Assembly: GCA_002354335.1 (NCBI GenBank)
Contig: DELI01000033.1
Span: 1-21,670, forward strand
DNA length: 21,670 nucleotides
Direction: 5' to 3'
DNA from: Sphingobacterium sp. UBA2700
GTDB taxonomy: Bacteria; Bacteroidota; Bacteroidia; Sphingobacteriales; Sphingobacteriaceae
Shown one piece after another: positions 1 through 7,485 of the stretch. Under the pieces are notes generated by a model that saw nothing but the letters and a program-made list of their open reading frames with translations, was not told where the DNA came from and searched no databases. Position numbers and translations under genes: made by a program. Within the stretch, counting starts at the first letter, position 1, and each line of letters starts with the position of its first letter.

Positions 1-21
1 TTTTTAGACACCTTCTTCTTT

Positions 22-483
22 TTATTTCTTAAAAACTGTAGCATGCCAACTATCTTTAAACGGGACCTCCCATTTTGTTGTCAGCTCATCGGCAGATTGA
101 ATTAAATTGTTATAGACAATTGTATCTTCGTTGATTACACCTTCCTTATAAAGGGCATCAAATACATCGCGCGAAACCAGTTGAATATTGCCATCGACAT
201 CGCGATATGCCATTAACATGCGGTTGAAAAGATCGATTTGAAGATCAGCCTCCAGCTTTTTAAGCATATGAACAGACTTGTCGATCGAACAGCCTGTCGC
301 CTGTGCCAATTCTTCATCTACCGTCAGGATGATAAAAAGATTATGCTTTATTTCCGCATTTCCTGCCAATTGACTACCGTGGGCAGTCCATTCTGCTACA
401 AAGTCTCTTAATTGTGCCTGTGCAGTTTCCAGCTCTGGCTGCGTAAAGAAACGATCAGCTTGATAAATCCAAACCTTCTTCAT
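22..483 (-). CDS. Conserved uncharacterised Bacteroidota protein (last gene of the act-cox run)
   Basis: A 153-residue soluble protein starting MKKVWIYQADR. The ATG at 483 is preferred over an upstream in-frame start because an AAAGGGG ribosome site lies 6 bases before it (490-496) and the longer version would read through the end of the DUF420 gene. There is no signal peptide or membrane segment. Visible features are a WTAHGSQL segment near residues 32-39, a LFIILTVDEELA segment, a GCSIDKSVHMLKKLE segment near residues 64-78, and a W-rich C-terminus. I recall homologues across Bacteroidota, often labelled 'ABC transporter ATPase', but there is no Walker A loop (GxxGxGK[ST]) or ABC signature, so that label is not supported. 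It lies 14 bp after the DUF420 oxidase-assembly gene, which suggests co-transcription. A role in respiration would be inference from position only. Confidence 0.8.
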   Translation of the reverse strand: MKKVWIYQADRFFTQPELETAQAQLRDFVAEWTAHGSQLAGNAEIKHNLFIILTVDEELAQATGCSIDKSVHMLKKLEADLQIDLFNRMLMAYRDVDGNIQLVSRDVFDALYKEGVINEDTIVYNNLIQSADELTTKWEVPFKDSWHATVFKK

Positions 484-497
484 AAGGGTCCCCTTTC

Positions 498-1040
498 TTA
501 ATGTGTATAATACGGTGAAATCATCAAATAGACAATAACACCAGTTACAGCAACATATAACCACATTGGATATGTAATGCGGGCAAGCTTTTTATGGCGT
601 TCATAGGCCCCAGCTATACCTCTCACAAAGGTAAACAATACGAATGGGATAATAATTACCGACAAAACGATGTGTGTAATCAGAATGAAATAATATACAT
701 AGCGAATAGCTCCTTCGCCAAGAAATTTCGTCGACTCCGAAGTCATATGATAGGCGACATACATCACTAAGAACAGTGCCGAACAAACCATACATAGTTT
801 GATTAAATTTTCGTGAAGTTTTGCATTCCCACGTTTGATGGCAGCAACTGCAATGACTAATAACACTGCGGTGATACCGTTAATGGTTGCGTAGATTGGA
901 GGCAAGAACCCTAAAGGCTCCACATCGAAACCCATACGCTTTAAATTAACACCAAACAACGCTGCAACAGCTAAAGGAATAATAATGGACAGCGTCCAGA
1001 TAATTCCCTTATATTTTTTTTCTTCTTCGGTCATTGCCAT
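498..1040 (-). CDS. DUF420 membrane protein, probable cytochrome oxidase assembly factor (CtaM/YozB-like)
   Basis: A 180-residue, strongly hydrophobic protein with about five membrane segments (near residues 12-30, 45-66, 80-98, 113-139 and 158-176) and polar Lys/Arg-rich loops. The hydrophobic pattern, the length, the conserved LIKLCMV and YHMTSES stretches and the position beside oxidase genes fit the DUF420 family. The staphylococcal member CtaM is needed to make active aa3-type oxidase, and the Bacillus member is YozB. Function here is inferred from family and context. Two in-frame ATGs lie 6 bases apart. An AGGAAG site sits 4 bases before the first and 10 before the second, so either could be used. 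It is 1 bp from the SCO-like gene, which suggests tight coupling. Confidence 0.85.
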   Translation of the reverse strand: MAMTEEEKKYKGIIWTLSIIIPLAVAALFGVNLKRMGFDVEPLGFLPPIYATINGITAVLLVIAVAAIKRGNAKLHENLIKLCMVCSALFLVMYVAYHMTSESTKFLGEGAIRYVYYFILITHIVLSVIIIPFVLFTFVRGIAGAYERHKKLARITYPMWLYVAVTGVIVYLMISPYYTH

Positions 1041-1041
1041 A

Positions 1042-1764
1042 TTACTTCCTTTCTACTTTAAGGGGGTTATTTCTGATTTCTTCAACCAACTGAACTTTAA
1101 TTTCATCTTCCAAACGAGCAGTCTCTGTTTTTAAACTGATATCATAGATACCACGGATACGACGCTTTGAATCCAAAAGAACAAAATTACTCCCAATGAC
1201 ATAACTGCTGCTATCGCTCGGATTGATCATCCCTTCGATCAGCAATTGCTCACGTGCATAGCTCAGGATATCTTCCTTTGGCTTGAATACGACGAACCAG
1301 TTCGGGTTGGCAATTTTTTTATATGGCGCAATAACACGTTCTAAATCATCCTTCGTGTCGCGCGGGTCTACACTAATAGAGTAAAGGCGAACTTTAGGAT
1401 TGTTTTTGAAACGCTCAGCGATACTGCTCAAGTCGTGAATCAACTGTTTCGAAAGTGCCGAATCACGAGAATAGAATAGATGGGCGACAGAGATGATGGT
1501 GTCCGATTGAAGAAAGGGAACATCATTGCCATTCAAGTCCAATAAATTCAGTGGTTTGACTTGGTGAAAAACAGTGTCGGGAATTTCACGTCCCATCACT
1601 CGGTTCATTTTGCCAGAGAGGCTTTTTTCACCAAACACCGGTAATCTTACGTACTCATTCGAGCCCATATTATTAACCAGTATATATAAAAATCCTGGCA
1701 CAAATAGTACAAGTGCCAGGATTATTAATTTTGATATGTTCTTAGAACGAGTACTTTTACTCAT
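1042..1764 (-). CDS. SCO1/SenC-fold protein lacking all copper ligands
   Basis: A 240-residue membrane-anchored thioredoxin-fold protein of the SCO1/SenC/PrrC type. It has an N-terminal anchor at about residues 10-31, then a domain with the SCO landmarks VAHLFYSR (93-100), VRLYSISVDPRDT (125-137), PNWFVVF and a late FVLLDSKRRIRGIYD strand-turn. Classical SCO proteins bind copper through CxxxC and a later His and deliver it to the CuA site of oxidase subunit II. Here the cysteine positions align by eye with D101 and S105, the His position with G191, and the protein contains no cysteine at all. It therefore cannot be a classical copper or thiol-disulfide SCO. It still sits between the oxidase subunit IV and DUF420 genes (gaps of 11 and 1 bp), so an assembly or structural role is plausible but inferred. 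The family call rests on the surrounding motifs and the context. Confidence 0.82.
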   Translation of the reverse strand: MSKSTRSKNISKLIILALVLFVPGFLYILVNNMGSNEYVRLPVFGEKSLSGKMNRVMGREIPDTVFHQVKPLNLLDLNGNDVPFLQSDTIISVAHLFYSRDSALSKQLIHDLSSIAERFKNNPKVRLYSISVDPRDTKDDLERVIAPYKKIANPNWFVVFKPKEDILSYAREQLLIEGMINPSDSSSYVIGSNFVLLDSKRRIRGIYDISLKTETARLEDEIKVQLVEEIRNNPLKVERK

Positions 1765-1775
1765 TACAAGCTTTC

Positions 1776-2153
1776 TTATTTATGAGGGAAAATAGGTTGG
1801 TGAGTCATTGCACCGTGTAAGAAATCACCTTCTGTAAGAAGCAAGATGATGAAATACACAATAAATAAAAACACTATGCTACAGCAAACTATAAATCCGG
1901 ACTTCTCAAATTTCAAGTGCATGAAGAAAGCAACAATATAAAATGCTTTTACTAATGTTAATGCAATGTAAATCACATTTACTAAAGTTCCTTTTTGAAG
2001 AATCCCCCAGTGATGTACAAAACCTAATGCGATTAAGAATTCTAACGCAGTTAATGCTAATAAGATAAAGAATACGGACCAGATACGTTTTTTATCCATT
2101 CCCTCTTCATGTCCGTGCGCATCGTGTGCAGCAATATGATCGTGATTACTCAT
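1776..2153 (-). CDS. Cytochrome c oxidase subunit IV (prokaryotic small subunit)
   Basis: A 125-residue protein with a His/Asp-rich cytosolic tail (MSNHDHIAAHDAHGHEE) and three membrane segments at about residues 27-47, 58-80 and 84-106. The second segment contains VKAFYIVAFFMHLKFE, the signature of the short bacterial oxidase subunit IV/COX4_pro family. The start is placed at the ATG at 2153, because upstream extension would add hydrophobic residues reaching back across the end of the preceding subunit III gene. It follows the larger subunit III gene by 32 bp. The subunit is non-catalytic and probably stabilises the oxidase. The tail has five His in its first 15 residues, echoing His-rich N-termini of CoxA and ActF. 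Confidence 0.88.
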   Translation of the reverse strand: MSNHDHIAAHDAHGHEEGMDKKRIWSVFFILLALTALEFLIALGFVHHWGILQKGTLVNVIYIALTLVKAFYIVAFFMHLKFEKSGFIVCCSIVFLFIVYFIILLLTEGDFLHGAMTHQPIFPHK

Positions 2154-2185
2154 TATATCTTTGTTATTAATATTAGACCAAAAAA

Positions 2186-2923
2186 TTAGATTAAGTAGAA
2201 GAAGGTAAATACGAATACCCAAACTAAGTCTACAAAGTGCCAGTAAAGACCAACTTTCTCTACCATTAAGTAAGATCCTCTTCTTTCGAAAGTATTGTTT
2301 AATGTCATCGACAATACGATGATATTTAACAAGATACCAATCGATACGTGGAATCCGTGGAAACCAGTGATCGTAAAGAACAAGTTAGAGAATTGCAATG
2401 CAGCGGTGTAAGATATCTCTTTGGTGAAATAAGGCTGTAATGCATTGACAATTGCGTCAGGATCTGTTAAGCCTGTTGCTGGGTTACGACCGAACCAAAA
2501 ACCTTGATGGTGTAAGTGCGACCACTCGATAGCTTGACAGCCGATGAAACACAAACCACCTAAGATAGTCCATAACATCCATTTTACGACTTCATGTTTA
2601 GAATTACGGTGTCCAGCTTCTACAGCTAATACCATCGTCACAGAAGACATAATCAAGATAAAGGTCATGATACCTACGAATACTAAAGGTTGACCTGATT
2701 CAGCGATTCCTGGGATAGATTGGAAGATCTTATCTGCATCAATCCAAGTAGGTTGAGCGAACTTTTGAGCACCATAATAGATTAGGAATGCAGAAAATGT
2801 AAATGCATCCGATACTAAGAAAAACCACATCATGATTTTTCCATACTCCAAATTCCATGGAGATTTACCTCCGCTCCAAGGGCCCTCTTTTACCTTATCC
2901 AATTGCGATACTGTTGTACTCAT
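2186..2923 (-). CDS. coxC: Cytochrome c oxidase subunit III (longer copy)
   Basis: A 245-residue membrane protein of the heme-copper oxidase subunit III family. Recognisable signatures are SPWNLEYGKIMMWFFLVSDAFTF near the start (first helix), LFFTITGFHGFHVSIGI at about 182-198 and the C-terminal YWHFVDLVWVFVFTFF. About six membrane segments are visible. Subunit III has no redox centre; it supports the proton-uptake path and stability of subunit I. It lies 9 bp downstream of a shorter, divergent subunit III gene, so the operon encodes two members of the family. Such pairs are usual in Bacteroidota as far as I recall. An ATG start at 2923 follows the preceding stop directly. Confidence 0.92.
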   Translation of the reverse strand: MSTTVSQLDKVKEGPWSGGKSPWNLEYGKIMMWFFLVSDAFTFSAFLIYYGAQKFAQPTWIDADKIFQSIPGIAESGQPLVFVGIMTFILIMSSVTMVLAVEAGHRNSKHEVVKWMLWTILGGLCFIGCQAIEWSHLHHQGFWFGRNPATGLTDPDAIVNALQPYFTKEISYTAALQFSNLFFTITGFHGFHVSIGILLNIIVLSMTLNNTFERRGSYLMVEKVGLYWHFVDLVWVFVFTFFYLI

Positions 2924-2932
2924 TGTTTAGTG

Positions 2933-3535
2933 TTATTGATTCAAAAGTAAGAAAACATAAATATATATCCATAATAGATCTAGAAAATGCCAGAAAATCG
3001 AGGCAATTTCCATCCGGAATAGATTGTTGATATAAGGGATGTTTTTTAGCACACCAAAAAGACATCTCACCAATACCAATATTCCAGCAATAATGTGCGC
3101 CAGGTGTAACCCTGTAAACACATAAATAAACGATTGTGAAGCATTTGAATTCACAAAAGTGATGTTTCTTTCTGTTAAAGCGGACCATGCGTCTACTTGT
3201 AAGAAAAAGAAAACTACCCCTAATGCAATCGTAATTCCTAAGAATAGCTTTTGCTTTGCGAAGTTTTGTGCTTTCACTGCGTTATATGCTAGGTGCATAG
3301 TTAAACTACTAAGCACAATAGCCGCAGTACTATAGATAAACGCGTAAGGGAGAATTGTTTTAATTCCTTTATCCACTCCACTCGCCGTGTAAACTATAAA
3401 ACCGCTGGAAAGAGCTGCAAACATCATAAACATGCCAATCATTCCAAGCCATAAGTTAAACTTTTTGGCTTTTCTTGACTTAACTGCTTCTTCACTTAAC
3501 AAACTCTGATTATCCATCGTTAAATTCAATTCCAT
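2933..3535 (-). CDS. Cytochrome c oxidase subunit III-like protein (shorter copy)
   Basis: A 200-residue membrane protein with five membrane segments and the subunit III signatures SFIYVFTGLHLAHIIAGI (about 134-151) and IFWHFLDLLWIYIYVFLLL at the C-terminus. It is about 45 residues shorter than its neighbour and clearly divergent from it, so this is an old paralogue and not a recent duplication. It probably occupies a subunit III position in the aa3 oxidase, or pairs with the larger copy as parts of one module; the sequence alone cannot decide. A second ATG six codons in (3517) is an alternative start. It is 6 bp from ctaB and 9 bp from the larger subunit III gene. Confidence 0.88.
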   Translation of the reverse strand: MELNLTMDNQSLLSEEAVKSRKAKKFNLWLGMIGMFMMFAALSSGFIVYTASGVDKGIKTILPYAFIYSTAAIVLSSLTMHLAYNAVKAQNFAKQKLFLGITIALGVVFFFLQVDAWSALTERNITFVNSNASQSFIYVFTGLHLAHIIAGILVLVRCLFGVLKNIPYINNLFRMEIASIFWHFLDLLWIYIYVFLLLNQ

Positions 3536-3541
3536 TTAAAC

Positions 3542-4447
3542 TTAAAAAGGTTTAAAATCTAGTAATAAGACCAATTGTGTGATCGGTAAATAAGCAAACG
3601 ATGTAAACATAATTCGCTTAGCGGTACTAATTTCCATTTTTTTAAGATGTTGGAGACCATACCAGGTGAACATCAATGCGCCAATTAATGACACTATCGT
3701 AAAGACCCATCCTCCGAAACCGAAGTACATCGGCAAGAAGCCTACCGGGATCATTAATGCTGCAGAAATAAAGATCATCCATGCGGATCCTTTATCTTTT
3801 CTCGTTGTTGGCAACAATCTAAAGCCTGCGCGCTTATAATCGTCATCTGCTACCCAAGCAATTGCCCAAAAATGCGGAAACTGCCAAAAAAACTGAATAG
3901 CAAATAAAACTAGCGGTGTGATAACGACTGCTTTCTCACTAACTGCGGCATATGCTAAACCAAATCCTGAGGATTCGAAAGCGGCATAATATCCGATCAG
4001 TGGTGGCAATGCGCCTGGAATCGCTCCAACCCAAACCGCAATTGGTGATTTCTGCTTTAATGGCGTATAAACAAATGCGTATAAGAAAATCGAAAAAACG
4101 GAGATCAGTCCAGCGATGAAGTTTAAATTCACCAATACCAATGTACCAGCAATTCCCATAAACACACTCAAAACCAACGCTTGCCCTGTAGTCATTCTTC
4201 CAGCAGGCAACGGTCGATCCATTGTGCGCTCCATCAATTTATCTAAATCTTTCTCAATGATTTCATTGAACCCATTCGCAGCACCAGTTACCAGAAAACC
4301 TCCAACAGTTAGCAATGCCCAATTAAACCAGATTATATCTCCTTGTTGTGTTGCACCAATCAAAAAAGAAATCGATGCTGAAAAGACTACAGTTAAAGTA
4401 AGCCTTAACTTAACAAGTTTGTTAAAATCCGAAATAAATTCCTTCAT
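3542..4447 (-). CDS. ctaB: Protoheme IX farnesyltransferase (heme O synthase)
   Basis: A 301-residue polytopic UbiA-family prenyltransferase that attaches a farnesyl group to heme B to give heme O, the precursor of heme A. The prenyl-diphosphate/Mg-binding motif is visible as N61-E-I-I-E-K-D67-L-D69 followed by MERTMDRPLPAGR. The second family landmark is DDDYKRAGFRLLP in the middle of the protein, preceded by QFFWQFPHFWAIAW. About eight to nine membrane segments and the length are normal for CtaB/CyoE. The ATG at 4447 is chosen over a TTG two codons upstream; a weak AGGA lies 12 bases before it. It lies 14 bp after ctaA and 6 bp before the short subunit III gene. Confidence 0.95.
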   Translation of the reverse strand: MKEFISDFNKLVKLRLTLTVVFSASISFLIGATQQGDIIWFNWALLTVGGFLVTGAANGFNEIIEKDLDKLMERTMDRPLPAGRMTTGQALVLSVFMGIAGTLVLVNLNFIAGLISVFSIFLYAFVYTPLKQKSPIAVWVGAIPGALPPLIGYYAAFESSGFGLAYAAVSEKAVVITPLVLFAIQFFWQFPHFWAIAWVADDDYKRAGFRLLPTTRKDKGSAWMIFISAALMIPVGFLPMYFGFGGWVFTIVSLIGALMFTWYGLQHLKKMEISTAKRIMFTSFAYLPITQLVLLLDFKPF

Positions 4448-4461
4448 AATCAAAATAAATC

Positions 4462-5532
4462 CTAAACCGTGGTATTGCTTATAGCATCTTGCTTTGGCTT
4501 ACTCACGAGTAGCATTAAATAATATTGTGCTCCGAAGAACAACGTCGCTACTACGAGATGCACAGTCTGTGCAACGGCAGGAACATGAAACCTTGCTAAA
4601 ATAATTCCTGTTAACATTTGTATACAAACCAACGCAAAGGCAATCAGCGCAAAACGATATTGCTGAGTCGCTTTCACATATACGGATCTAGTTTTGAAAA
4701 ACAAATACGCCGTAATGGCAAGTGTAACGTAAGCCAGCACACGGTGAATATGATAGTTAGCACCTATCGATTCGATCCATGAATCACGTTGTATTTGCTG
4801 TGCGTTTAAATGGTCAATGGCTTCTCTTACTTCCGTTCCATAAACAACCTGAACTACCAGAAGAATGATGGAAACAACCGAGAAAATAAAAATACTTCGG
4901 TCTCGGGAATTAGCGTGCAGAAGAGACTTATCACGTAGCGTCACTGCAAGGAAATAAGTATGAATACTTATACAAACAATAACAATAGCGAGCAACATAT
5001 GCACCGTAATTACCCAAGGAGTAAGGTTAGTAGAAACTACTATAGAGCCTAACCAAGCTTGTATAACAACGACAATAAGATTAAGAACGCTCCATACTGT
5101 GATGGACTTTTTCTTTTTCCAATAGGTAAAAGAAAAGATAGCTGAAAACAACAAACAAAATCCCGCAACAACGCCTGTCAGTCGATTGATGTATTCTGTC
5201 CAAGTCTTCACAGGATTGAACTCCTCATGTTGAAGAATAGTTTCATCATGACGAATTTGATCTGCTAAATCCTTGTAACCAAAGAACTCAATCATATTGG
5301 CAAAACGTGTGTTCTTCTTAACGCGTCCCTCTACATAATGTTGCTCATAACCTGAAGGCAATTGAGAAATATCTGTAGGTGGAATAATGCGGTTAAAACA
5401 CTTCGGCCAGTCCGGACAGCCCATTCCTGAACCTGTACTCCGAACAATTCCGCCTGCTGTAATCACTAAAAAAAGAACGAAGATTGTGATCTTTGTTGTG
5501 CGAATAAAACGCCTCTCAGCTGATGGGAACAT
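4462..5532 (-). CDS. ctaA: Heme A synthase (COX15/CtaA family)
   Basis: A 356-residue protein with about eight membrane helices that oxidises the C8 methyl of heme O to the formyl group of heme A. It shows the family start VRSTGSGMGCPDWPKC, with the extracytoplasmic cysteine pair C39 and C45, and the essential-Glu motif as E113-Y-I-N-R-L. The His of ITVHML (H178), HIHR (H261/H263) and QTVHL (H325) match heme-ligand positions. N116 stands where characterised enzymes have the first heme-ligand His (EYxHR), which is notable. The ATG at 5532 is favoured over an adjacent TTG because a strong GGGAGGG lies 6 bases upstream (5539-5545). An extended loop between about residues 50 and 107 fits COX15-like members. 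It follows coxA by 54 bp, with a possible hairpin between. Confidence 0.94.
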   Translation of the reverse strand: MFPSAERRFIRTTKITIFVLFLVITAGGIVRSTGSGMGCPDWPKCFNRIIPPTDISQLPSGYEQHYVEGRVKKNTRFANMIEFFGYKDLADQIRHDETILQHEEFNPVKTWTEYINRLTGVVAGFCLLFSAIFSFTYWKKKKSITVWSVLNLIVVVIQAWLGSIVVSTNLTPWVITVHMLLAIVIVCISIHTYFLAVTLRDKSLLHANSRDRSIFIFSVVSIILLVVQVVYGTEVREAIDHLNAQQIQRDSWIESIGANYHIHRVLAYVTLAITAYLFFKTRSVYVKATQQYRFALIAFALVCIQMLTGIILARFHVPAVAQTVHLVVATLFFGAQYYLMLLVSKPKQDAISNTTV

Positions 5533-5573
5533 CAATATCCCTCCCTTTACAAAATTTTATCGTATAAAAGAGA

Positions 5574-5591
5574 GGTAGGTTTTACCCTACC
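5574..5591 (-). terminator. Possible weak hairpin (attenuator or processing site) between coxA and ctaA
   Basis: On the minus strand the end of coxA forms GGTAGG - GTAAAA - CCTACC, a 6-bp perfect stem with a 6-base loop overlapping the coxA stop codon. It is followed by TCTCTTTTAT. The U tract is interrupted and the stem short, so full termination is unlikely. It could cause partial termination or protect the upstream coxBA mRNA, giving more catalytic subunit than heme A synthase. This is inference from the sequence alone. Confidence 0.3.
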
Positions 5592-7458
5592 CTTCTGTTT
5601 CTCTGTTATGCTCTTTGTCATAAGCACGCTGAGCAGCAATTCCTTCTTCATTACCTTCCCAATCGTGGATCAAGTTAGAACTCATCGTTTGAGAATGTGG
5701 AACGTTCTGAGGAATAAAGTCAGCGTCATGACCTGGCTTACTGTAGTCATACGGCCAACGGTATACTGTAGGGATTTCTCCTGGCCAGTTTCCGTGGATA
5801 TGTTCTACAGGTGTCGTCCATTCTAATGTGTTTGCATTCCAAGGGTTCTGAGGAGCACGTTTTCCACACCAGATTGATGAGAAGAAGTTCCACAAGAAAG
5901 CGATCTGACCGACAGCCGAAACAATCGCAGCCCAAGTAACCAAAATATTAACTGATACCCATTTCTCCATGAAAGGGAACTCAGTGAAAGCGTAGTAACG
6001 ACGAGGAACACCGTCGATACCCATAAAGTGCATCGGGAAGAATACTAAGTAAGCACCAATGAATGTTAACCAGAAGTGGAAATAACCCAAACGCTCGTCC
6101 ATCATACGACCGAACATTTTTGAATACCAATGGTAAACACCACACAACATACCGAAGATCGATGCAGAACCCATTACCAAGTGGAAGTGAGCAACAACGA
6201 AGTAAGTGTCGTGTAAGTTGATGTCTAAGGCAGCATTACCTAAGTATAAACCTGTTAAACCACCAGATACGAAGAATGATACCATACCGATAGCAAACAT
6301 CATCGCTGGAGTAAAACGGATATTACCACGCCATAGCGTAGCGATATAGTTAAATGCTTTTACCGCCGAAGGAACCGCAATAATCAACGTCGTGATCATG
6401 AATACCCCTCCTAAGAAAGGACTCATACCCGTAACGAACATGTGGTGACCCCATACGATAAATGACAATACAGTAATACCTACTAAAGAGTAAACCATCG
6501 CGTGGTAACCGAAGATAGGTTTACGTGAGTTTGTAGAAATTACTTCTGATGTTAAACCTAATGCAGGCATAACAACGATATATACTTCTGGGTGACCTAA
6601 GAACCAGAATAAGTGTTGGAATAAGATTGGAGAACCACCTTCGTTAGGAAGAATGTTACCACCAACTACTAAGTCTGATAAATAGAATGAAGTACCAACC
6701 GAACGGTCAAAGAATAATAATACTACTGCAGATACTAATACTGGGAATGATAATAAACCTACGATTGCAGTTAAGAAGAACGCCCAAATCGTTAAAGGCA
6801 TTTTCCATAATTCCATTCCTTTTGTACGCATGTTTAATACCGTACTGATGTAGTTTACACCACCTAATACCTGAGATGCAATGAATAAGGTCATACTGAT
6901 TAACCATAAGGTCATACCCAATCCAGAACCAGGGATCGCTGTAGGAACAGCAGATAGTGGCGGATAAATTGTCCATCCTGCAGATGCTGGACCACTTTCA
7001 ACGAAGAAAGAAGCTACCATGATCACACAGGCAACAAAGAAGAACCAATAAGAAAGCATGTTCATTAATGGCGATGCCATATCACGTGCTCCTAATTGGT
7101 AAGGGATTAATAAGTTACTGAATGTACCCGACAAACCTGCCGTTAATACGAAGAATACCATCATCGTACCGTGGATAGTAACCAAGGAAAGGAAGAAGTC
7201 GGGTCTAATACGACCACCTTCAGCCCATTTGCCTAAGAAAACCTCCAAGATAGGGAATTCAGCGTCTGGCCATGCAAGTTGAATACGGAATAAGATCGAC
7301 AAAAGCATGGCAAATACTGCCATCACAATACCTGTGATCAAAAATTGCTTTGCAATCATCTTGTGATCCTGACTGAAGACATACTTCGTCAAGAACGTCT
7401 CATGATGGTGATCATGACCGTGATGAGCTGCGTCGTGCGATATAACTGTAGTTGACAT
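5587..7458 (-). CDS. coxA: Cytochrome c oxidase subunit I (heme a-a3/CuB catalytic subunit)
   Basis: A 623-residue, roughly 12-helix catalytic subunit that reduces O2 to water and pumps protons. Heme a ligands are H96 (in IHGTMMVFF) and H426; the heme a3 ligand is H424 (VAHFHLVMG). CuB ligands are H289, H338 and H339, with the cross-linking Tyr at Y293 in GHPEVY. The presence of E291 in that motif, with D126 in LGARDMASP, marks an A1-type enzyme with a D-channel; K367 (SAVKAFNYI) matches the K-channel lysine. The N-terminus is very His-rich: seven His among residues 8-19. The C-terminal tail of about 100 residues is soluble. It follows coxB by 27 bp, and the ATG at 7458 begins MSTTVISHD. Confidence 0.97.
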   Translation of the reverse strand: MSTTVISHDAAHHGHDHHHETFLTKYVFSQDHKMIAKQFLITGIVMAVFAMLLSILFRIQLAWPDAEFPILEVFLGKWAEGGRIRPDFFLSLVTIHGTMMVFFVLTAGLSGTFSNLLIPYQLGARDMASPLMNMLSYWFFFVACVIMVASFFVESGPASAGWTIYPPLSAVPTAIPGSGLGMTLWLISMTLFIASQVLGGVNYISTVLNMRTKGMELWKMPLTIWAFFLTAIVGLLSFPVLVSAVVLLFFDRSVGTSFYLSDLVVGGNILPNEGGSPILFQHLFWFLGHPEVYIVVMPALGLTSEVISTNSRKPIFGYHAMVYSLVGITVLSFIVWGHHMFVTGMSPFLGGVFMITTLIIAVPSAVKAFNYIATLWRGNIRFTPAMMFAIGMVSFFVSGGLTGLYLGNAALDINLHDTYFVVAHFHLVMGSASIFGMLCGVYHWYSKMFGRMMDERLGYFHFWLTFIGAYLVFFPMHFMGIDGVPRRYYAFTEFPFMEKWVSVNILVTWAAIVSAVGQIAFLWNFFSSIWCGKRAPQNPWNANTLEWTTPVEHIHGNWPGEIPTVYRWPYDYSKPGHDADFIPQNVPHSQTMSSNLIHDWEGNEEGIAAQRAYDKEHNRETEG

Positions 7459-7485
7459 ATTCTAATATAAATTCTCTCTGTTCTA

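Noticed and set aside
22..483. Annotation of the terminal gene as an ABC transporter ATPase
   Set aside because: No Walker A, Walker B or ABC signature is present and the protein is too short for an ABC ATPase domain.
498..564. Upstream extension of the last minus-strand gene to 564
   Set aside because: The added residues are Cys/aromatic-rich shadow translation of the DUF420 gene, and a good ribosome site supports the ATG at 483.
2186..3535. Two subunit III genes as a recent tandem duplication
   Set aside because: The two proteins differ in length and share only the family signatures, so they are ancient paralogues, and such pairs seem normal in this phylum.
4116..4484. Plus-strand open frame opposite ctaB
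   Set aside because: It is antisense to well-supported catalytic motifs of CtaB and shows no recognisable protein features. Similar opposite-strand frames throughout the operon were left out for the same reason.
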